DNA from: Pseudoduganella umbonata
Lineage (GTDB): Bacteria > Pseudomonadota > Gammaproteobacteria > Burkholderiales > Burkholderiaceae_D
Reading direction: 5' to 3'
Length of the DNA stretch: 64,000 bases
NCBI RefSeq assembly: GCF_014192225.1
Contig: NZ_JACHXS010000017.1
Location: 42,171 to 106,170, forward strand
The translations under genes were made by a program, and so were the position numbers. Of this stretch, positions 32,493 to 40,852 are shown piece by piece; positions within the stretch are counted from its first letter, which is position 1; every line of letters starts with the position of its first letter. The notes under the pieces are model-generated. The model had not been told where the DNA came from, did no database searches, and saw only the letters and a list, made by a program, of their open reading frames with translations.

Positions 32493-33850
32493 TCGGTGCG
32501 GCGCCAGCTGCGCAGCTTGTGCCCGCTCACGGCGTACCACAGGATCATCAAGTAGCACGGCAGCAGCAGCCAGTACGCGGCGCGCGGCGTGGCGAGGTCG
32601 GACAGGTGGCCGTACAGCAGCGGCAGCACCGCGCCGCCGCAGATGGCCATGATCAGCAGCGCCGACCCGCTGGCAGTGTAGCGGCCCAGCCCCTGCAGCG
32701 CCAGCGGCCAGATGGCCGGCCATACCATCGCGTTGGCCATGCCCAGCAGCGCCAGGCACATCACGGTATCGGGCACCGGCGCGATGCCGGTCCAGCCCAG
32801 CAGCGCCGCCGCGATGGCGCCGTCCCGCGTGGAACCGGTGACCACGCCGATCGTGAACACGATGCCGGCCAGTGCCGACAGCAGCAGCGCGCGCTGCTGC
32901 GACAGCCAGCGCGGAATCGCCACCGCGCCGACCAGGTAGCCGAGCACCATGCACACCATCGTGTACGACGTCAGCACGCCGAAATTGGCGACGCCCAGTT
33001 CATGGCCGTACAGGCCGATGGTGTCGCCGGCAATGACTTCCACGCCGACGTAGGCAAACAGTGCCAGCGCGCCCAGCACCAGTTGCGGGAATTGCAGCAC
33101 GCCGGTCTTTGCCACCTGAGCTCCCTGCCCTGCCTGCGCGTCGGGCGCATCCTCCTCGGGCGCGATATCGCGCAGGCGGGAGAAATGGATGAAGACCATG
33201 ATGGCGAACAGCAGCGCCGCCATGCAGGCATACGGGAACACCAGCCGCTGCGCCAGCCCGGCGCGCATCGCGGCGCGCGCCGCCGGCTCCAGCGTGGCCA
33301 GCGAGGCATGCGAAAACCGGTCGATATCGGCCAGCATCAGCGACGTGAAGATCAGCGGCACCACCACGCCGGCGCCCTTGTTGAACAGGCCCATGATGCT
33401 GATGCGCATGGCGGCGCTGTCGCGCGGACCGAGGCAGACGATGTACGGATTGATGGCTGTCTGCATCAGCGTCATGCCGGTGGCCAGCGCGAACAGCGCG
33501 GCCAGGAACAGTTCGTAGCGCGTGCTGTGCGCGGCGGGAATGAACAGCAGCGCGCCGATGCCCATGATGCCCAGGCCGATCGTCATGCCGCGCTTGTAGC
33601 CCGTCCTGCGCAGTACGGCGGCCGACGGCAGCGCCATCACGGTATAGGCGATGTAGAACGCGAACGTCACCCACAGGGCCTGGAAATTGTTCAGGTCGCA
33701 GACGATCTTCAGGAACGGCACCAGCGATCCGTTCAGCCACGTGACGAAGCCGAGGATGAAGAACAGCAGCCCCACGAACAGCATGCCGGCCACCACCTCC
33801 CGCGTCGAATGGCGGGCGGGCCCGCCGGCGGTGTCGATGCTCATTTCCAC
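32489..33850 (-). CDS. FucP-family MFS sugar transporter (NagP/GluP-like)
   Basis: This 453-residue inner-membrane sugar:H+ symporter of the fucose/glucose-galactose/N-acetylglucosamine branch of the MFS has about twelve hydrophobic helices. Conserved features are FFILGFVTWLNGSLVPFLK in helix 1 and ALFALATGMTLMQTAINPY in helix 4. The start is the GTG at 33850 eight bases after GGAG; an ATG two codons later is the alternative. Coupling to the hexosaminidase suggests GlcNAc as substrate, as for NagP of Shewanella and Xanthomonas. No nagA/nagB is in the window, so that is inference. An ACCA/TGGT dyad lies upstream at 33978. Confidence 0.9.
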   Translation of the reverse strand: MEMSIDTAGGPARHSTREVVAGMLFVGLLFFILGFVTWLNGSLVPFLKIVCDLNNFQALWVTFAFYIAYTVMALPSAAVLRRTGYKRGMTIGLGIMGIGALLFIPAAHSTRYELFLAALFALATGMTLMQTAINPYIVCLGPRDSAAMRISIMGLFNKGAGVVVPLIFTSLMLADIDRFSHASLATLEPAARAAMRAGLAQRLVFPYACMAALLFAIMVFIHFSRLRDIAPEEDAPDAQAGQGAQVAKTGVLQFPQLVLGALALFAYVGVEVIAGDTIGLYGHELGVANFGVLTSYTMVCMVLGYLVGAVAIPRWLSQQRALLLSALAGIVFTIGVVTGSTRDGAIAAALLGWTGIAPVPDTVMCLALLGMANAMVWPAIWPLALQGLGRYTASGSALLIMAICGGAVLPLLYGHLSDLATPRAAYWLLLPCYLMILWYAVSGHKLRSWRRTE

Positions 33851-33977
33851 GGCGTGCGCTCCGATGGCGTGGCCGGTACGGCGCGGTGAAACCTGGTCGG
33901 TTGCTGCATGCGACTCCCCTGTGTTGTCGGTGAACCATGTTGTCCGGGAATCATGCTAGCAGTAGTACCGCTTTAAG

Positions 33978-33993
33978 ACCAGTGGCAAGTGGT
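33978..33993 (-). promoter_or_regulatory. ACCA-N8-TGGT dyad upstream of the transporter/hexosaminidase operon
   Basis: ACCAGTGGCAAGTGGT is an imperfect 16-base palindrome, with 12 of 16 positions symmetric, located 128 bases before the transporter start. Its TGGT/ACCA ends resemble GntR-family operators used for N-acetylglucosamine genes (recalled from the literature). No regulator gene is adjacent, so assignment is tentative. Confidence 0.35.
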
Positions 33994-34132
33994 ATGCACG
34001 CCCCCGGCCTCGGCCAACGGCAGGTGGACAAGCTGTCAAGACGTAAAAGCAACAGGCGACGCAGGGAATGAGGCTCGGCACGGCGAATACCGGTAAACTG
34101 GCAGATATTGCCCAAAATCATCATTCTCATTC

Positions 34133-35719
34133 ATGCCCATGATTATCCGCGCCTCCATCGGTACCCGCCTCACGCTGGCTTTCGGCATCATCGTGCTGGT
34201 CCTCGCCGGCATCACGCTGCTGAGCATTTCGCGCCAGTCGTCCCTATACGACGATATCGACCTGGTGGTCCGCGACCGCTATTCGAAAGTGGTATTGGGC
34301 ACGCGCGCACTGGACGGCATCCAGGAAGCGGCTACGACGATGCGCAGCCTGCTGATCGCCGACGATCCCGCGCAACTGCAGGCCGAGCGCGCCCGCCTGA
34401 AGGCGCGCGATGCGGAAGCCACGGCAACGCTGCGCGATTTCGAGAGCCGGATCACCACGGACAAGGGCCGGGCCGGCATGAAGGCCGTCATGGCGGCGCG
34501 CGAGCGCTACGAGGCGGACCAGGCGCGCTTCCTCGCACTGCTGGCGGACGGCAACAAGCCGGAAGCGACGCAACTGCTGCTCGGGCCACTGTCCGTCAGC
34601 CACGGAACCTACATGGACCTGGTACACAATATGAACCGCCTCGGCGGCGAACTGATGGAAAAGAGCGCCGTGCAGGCCGGGCAGACCTATGCCAGCGGCC
34701 GCACGCTGACGCTGGTGCTGGCCGGCGCCGGGCTGGCCTTCGCCGCGGCGATGGCGTACTGGCTGCGCCGCAGCATCACGCTGCCGCTGCGCGAGGCTGT
34801 CGACATCGCCAACACAATCGCCGCGGGCAACCTGTCGCGACGCATCGTCGCCGGTTCCGACGATGAAACGGGCCAGCTGCTGCGCGCGCTGGCCACGATG
34901 AGCGAGAGCCTCGGTGGCATCGTGCGCGATGTACGCGCCAATGCCGATGCGATCTCCGGCTCGGCAGGCGACATCGCCCACAGCTCGCACGACCTGTCGG
35001 GCCGCACCGAACAACAGGCCAGCTCTCTGGAAGAAACGGCATCGTCGATGGAAGAACTGACCAGCACCGTGCGCCAGAGCGCGGACAATGCCCAGGAAGC
35101 GAGCCGCATTGCCCGCAAGGCGGCCGAAGTGGCGGCCCAGGGCAGCGCCGAAGTGGCGCAGGTAGTGGAGCGCATGGGCGACATCAGCGCATCGTCGCGG
35201 CGCATCGGCGACATCACCGGCGTCATCGACGGCATCGCTTTCCAGACCAACATCCTGGCGCTGAACGCTGCCGTGGAAGCGGCGCGCGCCGGCGAGCAGG
35301 GCCGCGGCTTCGCGGTGGTGGCCAGCGAGGTGCGCAACCTGGCGCAGCGCTCGGCCGCCGCGGCAAAGGAAATCAAGGCGCTGATCGAGGAATCGGCCGG
35401 CAAGGTCGAGGCCGGCAACCGGTATGCGGGTGAAGCGGGCCGGACCATGTCGGCCGTGCTGGCCGAGATCGAACGGGTCTCGGCGCTGATGGTTGAAATC
35501 GGCAATACCAGCCGCGAGCAGAGCGACGGGATCGACCAGGTCAACCAGGCCGTGATCGCGATGGACCAGGTGACGCAGCAGAATGCCGCGCTGGTCGAAC
35601 AGGCCGCCCACGGCGCCGAGGCGATGCAGCAGCGCACCCGGGACTTGCTGGCGGCCGTGGGGCGGTTCTCGGTGGAGGACGAGCAGCCGGCACGGCGGCT
35701 GGCCCTGGCGGCCATCTGA
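34133..35719 (+). CDS. Methyl-accepting chemotaxis protein, Tar-like four-helix-bundle sensor
   Basis: This 528-residue chemoreceptor has TM1 at about 12-32 and a short helical periplasmic domain (33-190) of the 4HB_MCP/TarH kind. TM2 is at about 191-211 and a HAMP domain follows (about 212-264). The methyl-accepting signalling domain covers the rest, with the strictly conserved hairpin tip (IDGIAFQTNILALNAAVEAA) and methylation helices rich in Glu/Gln (RTEQQASSLEETASSMEEL). It lacks the C-terminal CheR/CheB-docking pentapeptide. It stands alone and no che genes are nearby. It may sense sugars or acids released by the neighbouring hydrolases; the ligand is unknown. A Met two codons later is an alternative start. 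Confidence 0.94.
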   Translation: MPMIIRASIGTRLTLAFGIIVLVLAGITLLSISRQSSLYDDIDLVVRDRYSKVVLGTRALDGIQEAATTMRSLLIADDPAQLQAERARLKARDAEATATLRDFESRITTDKGRAGMKAVMAARERYEADQARFLALLADGNKPEATQLLLGPLSVSHGTYMDLVHNMNRLGGELMEKSAVQAGQTYASGRTLTLVLAGAGLAFAAAMAYWLRRSITLPLREAVDIANTIAAGNLSRRIVAGSDDETGQLLRALATMSESLGGIVRDVRANADAISGSAGDIAHSSHDLSGRTEQQASSLEETASSMEELTSTVRQSADNAQEASRIARKAAEVAAQGSAEVAQVVERMGDISASSRRIGDITGVIDGIAFQTNILALNAAVEAARAGEQGRGFAVVASEVRNLAQRSAAAAKEIKALIEESAGKVEAGNRYAGEAGRTMSAVLAEIERVSALMVEIGNTSREQSDGIDQVNQAVIAMDQVTQQNAALVEQAAHGAEAMQQRTRDLLAAVGRFSVEDEQPARRLALAAI

Positions 35720-35762
35720 AACACGGCCATCAGCCTGGCACCTGGGCCTTGGTCACGTACGA

Positions 35763-35784
35763 CTGCTTCCGCCCCATTGCGGAC
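35763..35784 (+). repeat. Dispersed repeat, short copy
   Basis: CTGCTTCCGCCCCATTGCGG plus AC resembles the 3' part of repeats at 46814-46880 and 60428-60540 (core TTCC-N-CCCCATTGC-GAC). It sits between the chemoreceptor and the F420-reductase-like gene. Only this short core is recognisable. Confidence 0.4.
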
Positions 35785-35827
35785 CATGCACTCTTGCAGG
35801 ATGTATCGACGCGGCGCGGGGCCACAT

Positions 35828-36574
35828 TTACATGTTGATAGCGCGGACCAGGCGCACGCCCCATTCCTCGTCGGGGTTGGTCGTGCCGTCCCCAAGGCGT
35901 TCCTGCATTACCGCCACGCCGAGGTCTCGGCGCTTCGGCAGCCTGTCTCGCTCCGCCGCATCCAGGGCAGCGCCGATCTCGGCATAGGAAAGATCGGTGC
36001 AATAGGCTGGCGCGCCGGGCTGCTGGCGCCACGAGTCCGCGAGCGAGCCGGCGTCGAAGGCATCGAGACCGGTATCGTTGACCAGCGACATGGCTACCTC
36101 GCGGTCGTGATCTCGATCCGCGGCCACTGGAATGGCGATCCGGTCGGATGCTCCGGCAGGCTTTGCCTTCCTGGCCAGGGATGCCGAGCCAATCGCATTC
36201 CAAGCCTTGGCGATCGGGCGACCAAGCTGCTCGGCGACCCACAGGCTCTCGACCTGTCCTTGCTCGATGGCGTCGATCTTTTCGTCGCGGAACGGATAGT
36301 AGTTGGATGTATCGATCACCACTGTCCTCTCCGGGAGGCGAGCGACCAGGGGCGCGACGCCGGGAATGCGGTTAAGTGGAATGGATAGAATGACTGCGTC
36401 CACATCGACGAGTGCGTCCTCGGTGGTCACGGCACGTGCACCGGAGGACAGAAGCTGCACATCAATCGTCTCGGGACCACGCGAATTGGCGACTTTTACG
36501 TCATGCCCGGCCTGGCTCAAGCGCACGACGAGCGTCTTGCCGATATGTCCTGTTCCCAAAATGCCGATTTTCAT
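35828..36574 (-). CDS. NADPH-dependent F420-reductase-like NAD(P)-binding protein
   Basis: This 248-residue protein has an N-terminal Rossmann fold. MKIGILGTGHIG has the GxGxxG motif at residues 7-12, and VANSRGPE marks the NADP-type second strand. It matches the 'NADP oxidoreductase, coenzyme F420-dependent' family, which in non-F420 bacteria acts on other substrates. The middle part (VIDTSNYYPFRDEKID, AKAWNAIG) is also typical. The C-terminal third has no recognised motif beyond the family. The start has a GAGAGGAAATTT site. It is upstream of the MBL-hydrolase gene region in the same direction but on a separate unit. It is part of the redox/stress island at 35.8-42.9 kb. Confidence 0.83.
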   Translation of the reverse strand: MKIGILGTGHIGKTLVVRLSQAGHDVKVANSRGPETIDVQLLSSGARAVTTEDALVDVDAVILSIPLNRIPGVAPLVARLPERTVVIDTSNYYPFRDEKIDAIEQGQVESLWVAEQLGRPIAKAWNAIGSASLARKAKPAGASDRIAIPVAADRDHDREVAMSLVNDTGLDAFDAGSLADSWRQQPGAPAYCTDLSYAEIGAALDAAERDRLPKRRDLGVAVMQERLGDGTTNPDEEWGVRLVRAINM

Positions 36575-36677
36575 AAATTTCCTCTCATGGACGTGTAATG
36601 CTTTGACAGTTGACGAAGCAAGATAATGTGGCCGGTCATATTGCTTATGGCGCCTGACAGGCCGAGAGCTACCCAGG

Positions 36678-37673
36678 TTATTTGACCTTGGCAGCGGTCT
36701 TCAGCGGCGCGTACTCGACAGGCACCCAGGAATACCCGATAGCCTCTTTGCGCACATGGCCAAGCCCGGGGAACGGATGATGGGCCGCGGCCACGAGCCA
36801 TTTCTGCTGAGTGGCTTCCGCCAGGATCTTCCGGCGTGAGGCGACCGCTTCTTCGGAAGCGACGTCGACTTCGATCGTCACTTCCGGGTGTGGCAGCTGG
36901 ACTGCATGGAAATGCACGATGTCACCCCAGACCAGAAGTTTCTCCGCGCCGGAGTCGACAAGGTAGGACGAGTGGCCCGGCGTATGGCCGTTGGAAGGCA
37001 CCACGGTGACACCCGGCACGATCGTGTCGCTGCCGGTGAACGTCTTGAACCGGCCTTGCGCCGCATACGGTGCGACTGCGGCCTGCGCCATCTTCAGGAA
37101 CACATGCTGGCTTGCAGGCAGTTTGGATGCCGACGACTGCTTGAGCCAGAAGTCCGCATCCTTGCGGTCGGCCCAGATGGTCGCATTTGGAAACGCCGGC
37201 TTGCCACCCGGTGTCGTGATGCCGCAGGCGTGATCCGGGTGCAGGTGCGTCAGCAGCACGGTATCGACGTCCGCAGGATCGTAGCCGGCCAGCTTGATGT
37301 TGTCGACCAGGCGCCCCACCGTCGGGCCGAAGCAATCCGACGAGCCGGAATCGATCAGGATGAGGTTGTCCTTGGTATGGACGAGATAGGCGTTTACCGC
37401 GGTCTGCACCGTGGAGTTCTTTGCCTGGAACAGCTTGGCGATGTGGACTTGAATCTGCTGTTGGGTCATTCCCGACAAGTCCTTGGGATCCAGATCGAGA
37501 TAGCCATCGTAGACTGCCGTGACCACCGCGTCACCGACCTGTTGCCGGTAAAAGCCCGGGGCCTGCTCGCTTTGCACCGGTGCCGCGGCATGGGCCGCCG
37601 TGGCACCGATCAGCGAGGAAATGACCAGGTTGGAGAGCAGATTGCGCGCGTGGATCCCGAATTTCTTACTCAT
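36678..37673 (-). CDS. Exported MBL-fold metallo-hydrolase
   Basis: This 331-residue metallo-beta-lactamase-fold hydrolase has a signal peptide (about 1-30, ATAAHAAA). The zinc site is complete: His143/His145/Asp147/His148 in THLHPDHACG, His in NGHTPGHSSY, Asp in VWGDIVHF and the last His in AAAHHPFPG. The layout (LIDSGSSDCFGPTVG before the motif) matches the AHL-lactonase/phosphotriesterase-like branch often called quorum-quenching lactonases. Substrate prediction is uncertain: it could also be a general esterase. The LysR gene follows upstream on the same strand, with a perfect palindrome between them, and may control it. Confidence 0.87.
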   Translation of the reverse strand: MSKKFGIHARNLLSNLVISSLIGATAAHAAAPVQSEQAPGFYRQQVGDAVVTAVYDGYLDLDPKDLSGMTQQQIQVHIAKLFQAKNSTVQTAVNAYLVHTKDNLILIDSGSSDCFGPTVGRLVDNIKLAGYDPADVDTVLLTHLHPDHACGITTPGGKPAFPNATIWADRKDADFWLKQSSASKLPASQHVFLKMAQAAVAPYAAQGRFKTFTGSDTIVPGVTVVPSNGHTPGHSSYLVDSGAEKLLVWGDIVHFHAVQLPHPEVTIEVDVASEEAVASRRKILAEATQQKWLVAAAHHPFPGLGHVRKEAIGYSWVPVEYAPLKTAAKVK

Positions 37674-37772
37674 GGTTCTGCTTTCATAAACGATTGATCG
37701 ACCGTTGATGCATTCAGCTACAACGTTGATAGCAGTCTAAATCCGGTGTCTAATTCCAGTAAGTAGATCCCT

Positions 37773-37789
37773 GGATGAAGACTTCATCC
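37773..37789. promoter_or_regulatory. Perfect palindrome between LysR gene and MBL-hydrolase gene
   Basis: GGATGAAG-A-CTTCATCC is a 17-base perfect palindrome. It lies 7 bases after the LysR stop codon and about 100 bases upstream of the hydrolase start. It lacks a T-run, so it fits an operator better than a terminator, though an RNA hairpin is also possible. Confidence 0.4.
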
Positions 37790-37796
37790 TCCAGCT

Positions 37797-38726
37797 CTAC
37801 AATGCGTCGCACTTGGCATTGAAAATATCAGAACGCGCGGCGGCCAGCTGGGTCAGCGCATCGACGGTCACTTTCACCTTCGGTTGCATGTGCCACGTCT
37901 TCTGCCAGATCACGTGGATCGGCATCGAGGCGCCGGAAATTTCCGGGAGCACTGGCACCAGCGCTCCAGACTGGATCGCTTCACCGGCTAACCAGACAGG
38001 AAGCTGTGCCAGTCCAGCACCGCGGATACACGCCTCCAGAAGCGCGTCGCCGTCTGTCAGCTCATGCCGTGCCGATACCTCGTGTCGTTCGAATTTCCCT
38101 TGCTCGTCCTTCAACAGCCAGGCAGGCCTGGCGCCACGTCGCCACCCGGTCAGGCAATCGTGCTGGAACAGATCGGCATAGGACAGCGGTACGCCCCTGC
38201 GCGACAGGTATCCGGGCGAGGCGCACGTCATCAGATGCTGCTCGCCCAGCCGGCGGGCGATCAGATCGGGGTGGTCACCCAATTCGCCGATACGAACAGC
38301 CAGGTCGATTCCTTGGGCGACCATGTCGACAGGCTGATCCCGCAAGGTGACGTCCAGGTCCAGCTTCTCGTAGCGCTCCGCAAGATCCAGCAACGTTGGA
38401 ACGATGTGGCGGCGTCCAAAGGTCGTCGGCAGGTCCACACGCACCCGACCTATCGGGTGCTGGTGACCAGTCGCAAGGAATGACTCGGTCTGCTCGAGCT
38501 CCTCGAATACGCGGCGGCAGCTCAGCAAATAAGCCTCCCCCTCGCCTGTCAGGTCGATCCGGCGCGTCGTACGGTGCAGCAGCTGCACACCCAGCCGCGC
38601 CTCCAGCTTGGAGATGCTCTTGCCGACCGCAGAGCCGGTAATGCCGAGCTGCGCAGCAGCCGCAGTCAGGCTTCCTTTCTCAACGGTCAGGACAAATTCG
38701 CGGATGCCTACGAAACGATCTTCCAT
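37797..38726 (-). CDS. LysR-family transcriptional regulator
   Basis: This 309-residue protein has an N-terminal winged HTH (about 5-64, GSLTAAAAQLGITGSAVGKS and RLGVQLLHRTTRRIDLT). A LysR substrate-binding domain (about 92-298) follows, with RVDLPTTFGRRHIVP and DLAVRIGELGDHPDL. It belongs to the large subgroup that controls neighbouring oxidoreductase genes. The MBL hydrolase lies directly downstream on the same strand; the luciferase-type relic lies divergently upstream and was probably its former target. The effector is unknown. Confidence 0.93.
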   Translation of the reverse strand: MEDRFVGIREFVLTVEKGSLTAAAAQLGITGSAVGKSISKLEARLGVQLLHRTTRRIDLTGEGEAYLLSCRRVFEELEQTESFLATGHQHPIGRVRVDLPTTFGRRHIVPTLLDLAERYEKLDLDVTLRDQPVDMVAQGIDLAVRIGELGDHPDLIARRLGEQHLMTCASPGYLSRRGVPLSYADLFQHDCLTGWRRGARPAWLLKDEQGKFERHEVSARHELTDGDALLEACIRGAGLAQLPVWLAGEAIQSGALVPVLPEISGASMPIHVIWQKTWHMQPKVKVTVDALTQLAAARSDIFNAKCDAL

Positions 38727-38893
38727 GGAGGATTATGGACTGTGGGGCTGGAAAGCCTGGAATTTTACCTACTTATTCCGCTTGCCGGGATCGACTGGAC
38801 TTTCCAGATCCGCCGCATGCATCGACAGCGCCTGAGGCCGCAGCTACCAGCGAAGAAGGAACAAGCAATGCCAGCAGACACACCAGCAGGTCT

Positions 38894-39013
38894 GGGCGTT
38901 TTGGCTCGCTCGACGGCTCGCCGGACCTGCTGCCAAAACCGGCCCATGGGAAAATCCCGACGATCGTGACGGGACGCAGCCGCCAGGACCTGGAGTGGAT
39001 CGCGCGCCATGCG
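38894..39013 (+). pseudogene. Relic of a luciferase-like (LLM class) flavin oxidoreductase
   Basis: In one frame, about 40 codons read RFGSLDGSPDLLPKPAHGKI followed by PTIVTGRSRQDLEWIARHA. This strongly recalls the C-terminal half of LLM-class flavin-dependent oxidoreductases (LLPKP, then a TG-S-Q-LEWIA-HADGW segment). The similarity stops on both sides, and no complete gene can be read between 38727 and 39256. I take it as a decayed gene divergent from the LysR regulator. The rest of that 530-base stretch holds nothing I recognise. Confidence 0.45.
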
Positions 39014-39256
39014 GCTTCTCGCCGGCCAGCACGCAACGTGCTGCGGGAGCTGTCGGAATTCGTTCTGCCGGCATTTCCTTCGAACTGACGATCGGATCAC
39101 GGCCACCCGCCCGGCCCATTCTGCCGGGTGGGGTGACGTCGCGCAGCGATCCACATTCAGGCCGTTGCCCGGGTGCCGTCACACCGGCAAGGCTCAGCCC
39201 GATCATGCCCCTGACGATTCATGACATCGGACCGCTTGCGACGGCCCGGCCATGGG

Positions 39257-40258
39257 TCAGGATGCGATGTCGATGACGATCTTGCCCAATGCCTTGCCGG
39301 CTTCTTGTGCATCGTGGGCGGCATGGGCATCCGCCAGCGTGTAGCGCTTCTGGTCGACCAGCGGCTTGAGCTTTCCTTCTTCCGCCAGGCGGGTTGCTTC
39401 GCGCAGGATTTCACCATGATGGGCGCGCCCTTCTCCACTGAGCATCGGCAGCAGCACGAAGATACCTGACAGGGTCACGCAGCGCAGCGAGCCAGGAGCC
39501 AGGTTGTGTTCGCTGAACGCATAGCAGCTGAGCACGTGACCGTACGGCTTGGCGGCGACAAGCGAGTCGTCGAGCGTCTGTCCACCGACCGTATCATAGA
39601 CAACGTCGAAGCCAACCCCGTCCGCATACTGCGTAACGTAGTCGGCCACCTTCGTCGTCCGGTAGTCGATCGGCGTGGCCCCGTAGCTCCTGACGATGTC
39701 GTGCTTGCCGCTTGAGGCGGTGGCGTAGACCGCGGCACCGAACGCGCGTGCGATCTGGACTGCGACGTGACCGACGCCGCCAGCGCCTCCCTGGATCAGC
39801 ACGCGCTGGCCGGCATGCACACGAGCCCGGTCGACGAGGCCTTCCCACGCTGTCAAAAACACGAGGGGCAGTGCTGCGGCCTCGCGCATGCTGAGGTTCT
39901 TCGGCTTCGGCGCCAGCAGGCGTGCGTCCACCGCTGCGAACTCGGCGAGGGTCCCAGGCATGCCGCGTACGCCGCCGGTCAGGCCGTACACCTCGTCACC
40001 AACCTTGAAGCCGGTGACGTCGGGGCCGACGTCGACCACGACGCCGGCCAGGTCGGTGCCAAGGATGGCAGGCAGCTCCGGCTCCGCGTACGGGGCGGCT
40101 CCCCTCCGAATCTTGTAGTCGATCGGATTGACGCCGCTTGCAAAAATCTGCACCAGGACTTCGCCGGCGCCAGGCACTGGCCGTGGGACCCGGGCGTCGC
40201 TGAATTGTCCGTTGGCGTAATCGTTCAGCACGAGCGCGCGCATGGTTTGGGTGGTCAT
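39257..40258 (-). CDS. MDR-family quinone oxidoreductase-like protein
   Basis: This 333-residue NADPH-dependent medium-chain dehydrogenase/reductase is of the zinc-independent quinone oxidoreductase (zeta-crystallin) type. The N-terminal GroES-like domain has SGVNPIDYKIRRG and PAILGTDLAGVVVDVG. The nucleotide-binding motif is VLIQGGAGGVGHVAVQIA. The Cys/His zinc ligands of alcohol dehydrogenases are absent. The gene is divergent from an HxlR regulator with 120 bases between them, a typical arrangement for a reductase controlled by a thiol- or quinone-sensing HxlR protein. The start is ATG at 40258, preceded by TTAAAGGAAGCCC. Likely role: reduction of reactive quinones or enones. Confidence 0.9.
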   Translation of the reverse strand: MTTQTMRALVLNDYANGQFSDARVPRPVPGAGEVLVQIFASGVNPIDYKIRRGAAPYAEPELPAILGTDLAGVVVDVGPDVTGFKVGDEVYGLTGGVRGMPGTLAEFAAVDARLLAPKPKNLSMREAAALPLVFLTAWEGLVDRARVHAGQRVLIQGGAGGVGHVAVQIARAFGAAVYATASSGKHDIVRSYGATPIDYRTTKVADYVTQYADGVGFDVVYDTVGGQTLDDSLVAAKPYGHVLSCYAFSEHNLAPGSLRCVTLSGIFVLLPMLSGEGRAHHGEILREATRLAEEGKLKPLVDQKRYTLADAHAAHDAQEAGKALGKIVIDIAS

Positions 40259-40277
40259 TGATGGGCTTCCTTTAACA

Positions 40278-40360
40278 ATGGTTCTTGGAAATAAAATGAG
40301 GTGTGGAGTAATATTGATCGATACGGCCCCACAAGTAAATTAGGCACTTTTTCGAACCAT
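40278..40360. promoter_or_regulatory. Inverted ATGGTTC/GAACCAT sites in the MDR-HxlR divergent region
   Basis: ATGGTTC (40278-40284) and GAACCAT (40354-40360) are perfect complements near the two ends of the 120-base divergent region. One sits close to each start codon. They could be half-sites for the HxlR regulator. The AT-rich centre (ATAAAATGAGG, AATATTGATCG) is suited to promoters. Confidence 0.35.
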
Positions 40361-40378
40361 AGGCACCCAAGAGTAACC

Positions 40379-40789
40379 ATGACCACTCCTACCGTCCGCC
40401 AACCACCCGACCCGCTGGTCGTTAGCGAAACGTGTTTGCCGCGACGCATCCATATGCTGCTCACACCGAAGTGGACGTCGATGGTGATCTACGTGCTCAG
40501 TTTCGGCCCACTGCGTACCGGACAGCTACAGCGCAGCATGCCGGGGATCTCCAAGAAGATGCTGACCCAAACCCTGCGGGAACTGGAAGGAGACCAGCTT
40601 GTCGCGCGCAAGGTGCGCCAGGTGGTGCCGCCGGCGGTCGAGTATTCGCTGACCGGGCTGGGACAGAAATTCGTCGAACCCTTGCTGGCACTTTACGATT
40701 GGGCGGAAGCCAACGCGACGTTGCTGGACACTGTGGAGCGTAACAGGGCCGCGTCTGGACGCGCTATATCGCCCCGGAATGAGGAGTGA
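40379..40789 (+). CDS. HxlR-family transcriptional regulator
   Basis: This 136-residue protein has the HxlR-type winged helix. It shows HMLLTPKWTSMVIYVLSFGP, then QRSMPGISKKMLTQTLRELE as the recognition region and the wing VEYSLTGLGQKFVEPL. One Cys near the N-terminus (SETCLPRRI) is placed as in redox- or electrophile-sensing HxlR proteins such as HypR and QorR. The start is ATG at 40379; the frame is open further upstream without family similarity. It is divergent from the quinone oxidoreductase gene, its probable target. Confidence 0.92.
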   Translation: MTTPTVRQPPDPLVVSETCLPRRIHMLLTPKWTSMVIYVLSFGPLRTGQLQRSMPGISKKMLTQTLRELEGDQLVARKVRQVVPPAVEYSLTGLGQKFVEPLLALYDWAEANATLLDTVERNRAASGRAISPRNEE

Positions 40790-40852
40790 TCGCCGCACTG
40801 TGGGCGCCGGCTGCACCACCCCGGCAATGCAAACAATGAAGTAGAGGTGACG

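Noticed and set aside
36678..37673. Calling the exported MBL protein a beta-lactamase
   Set aside because: Motif layout fits the lactonase/esterase branch of the fold, not class B beta-lactamases; a resistance role is not supported.
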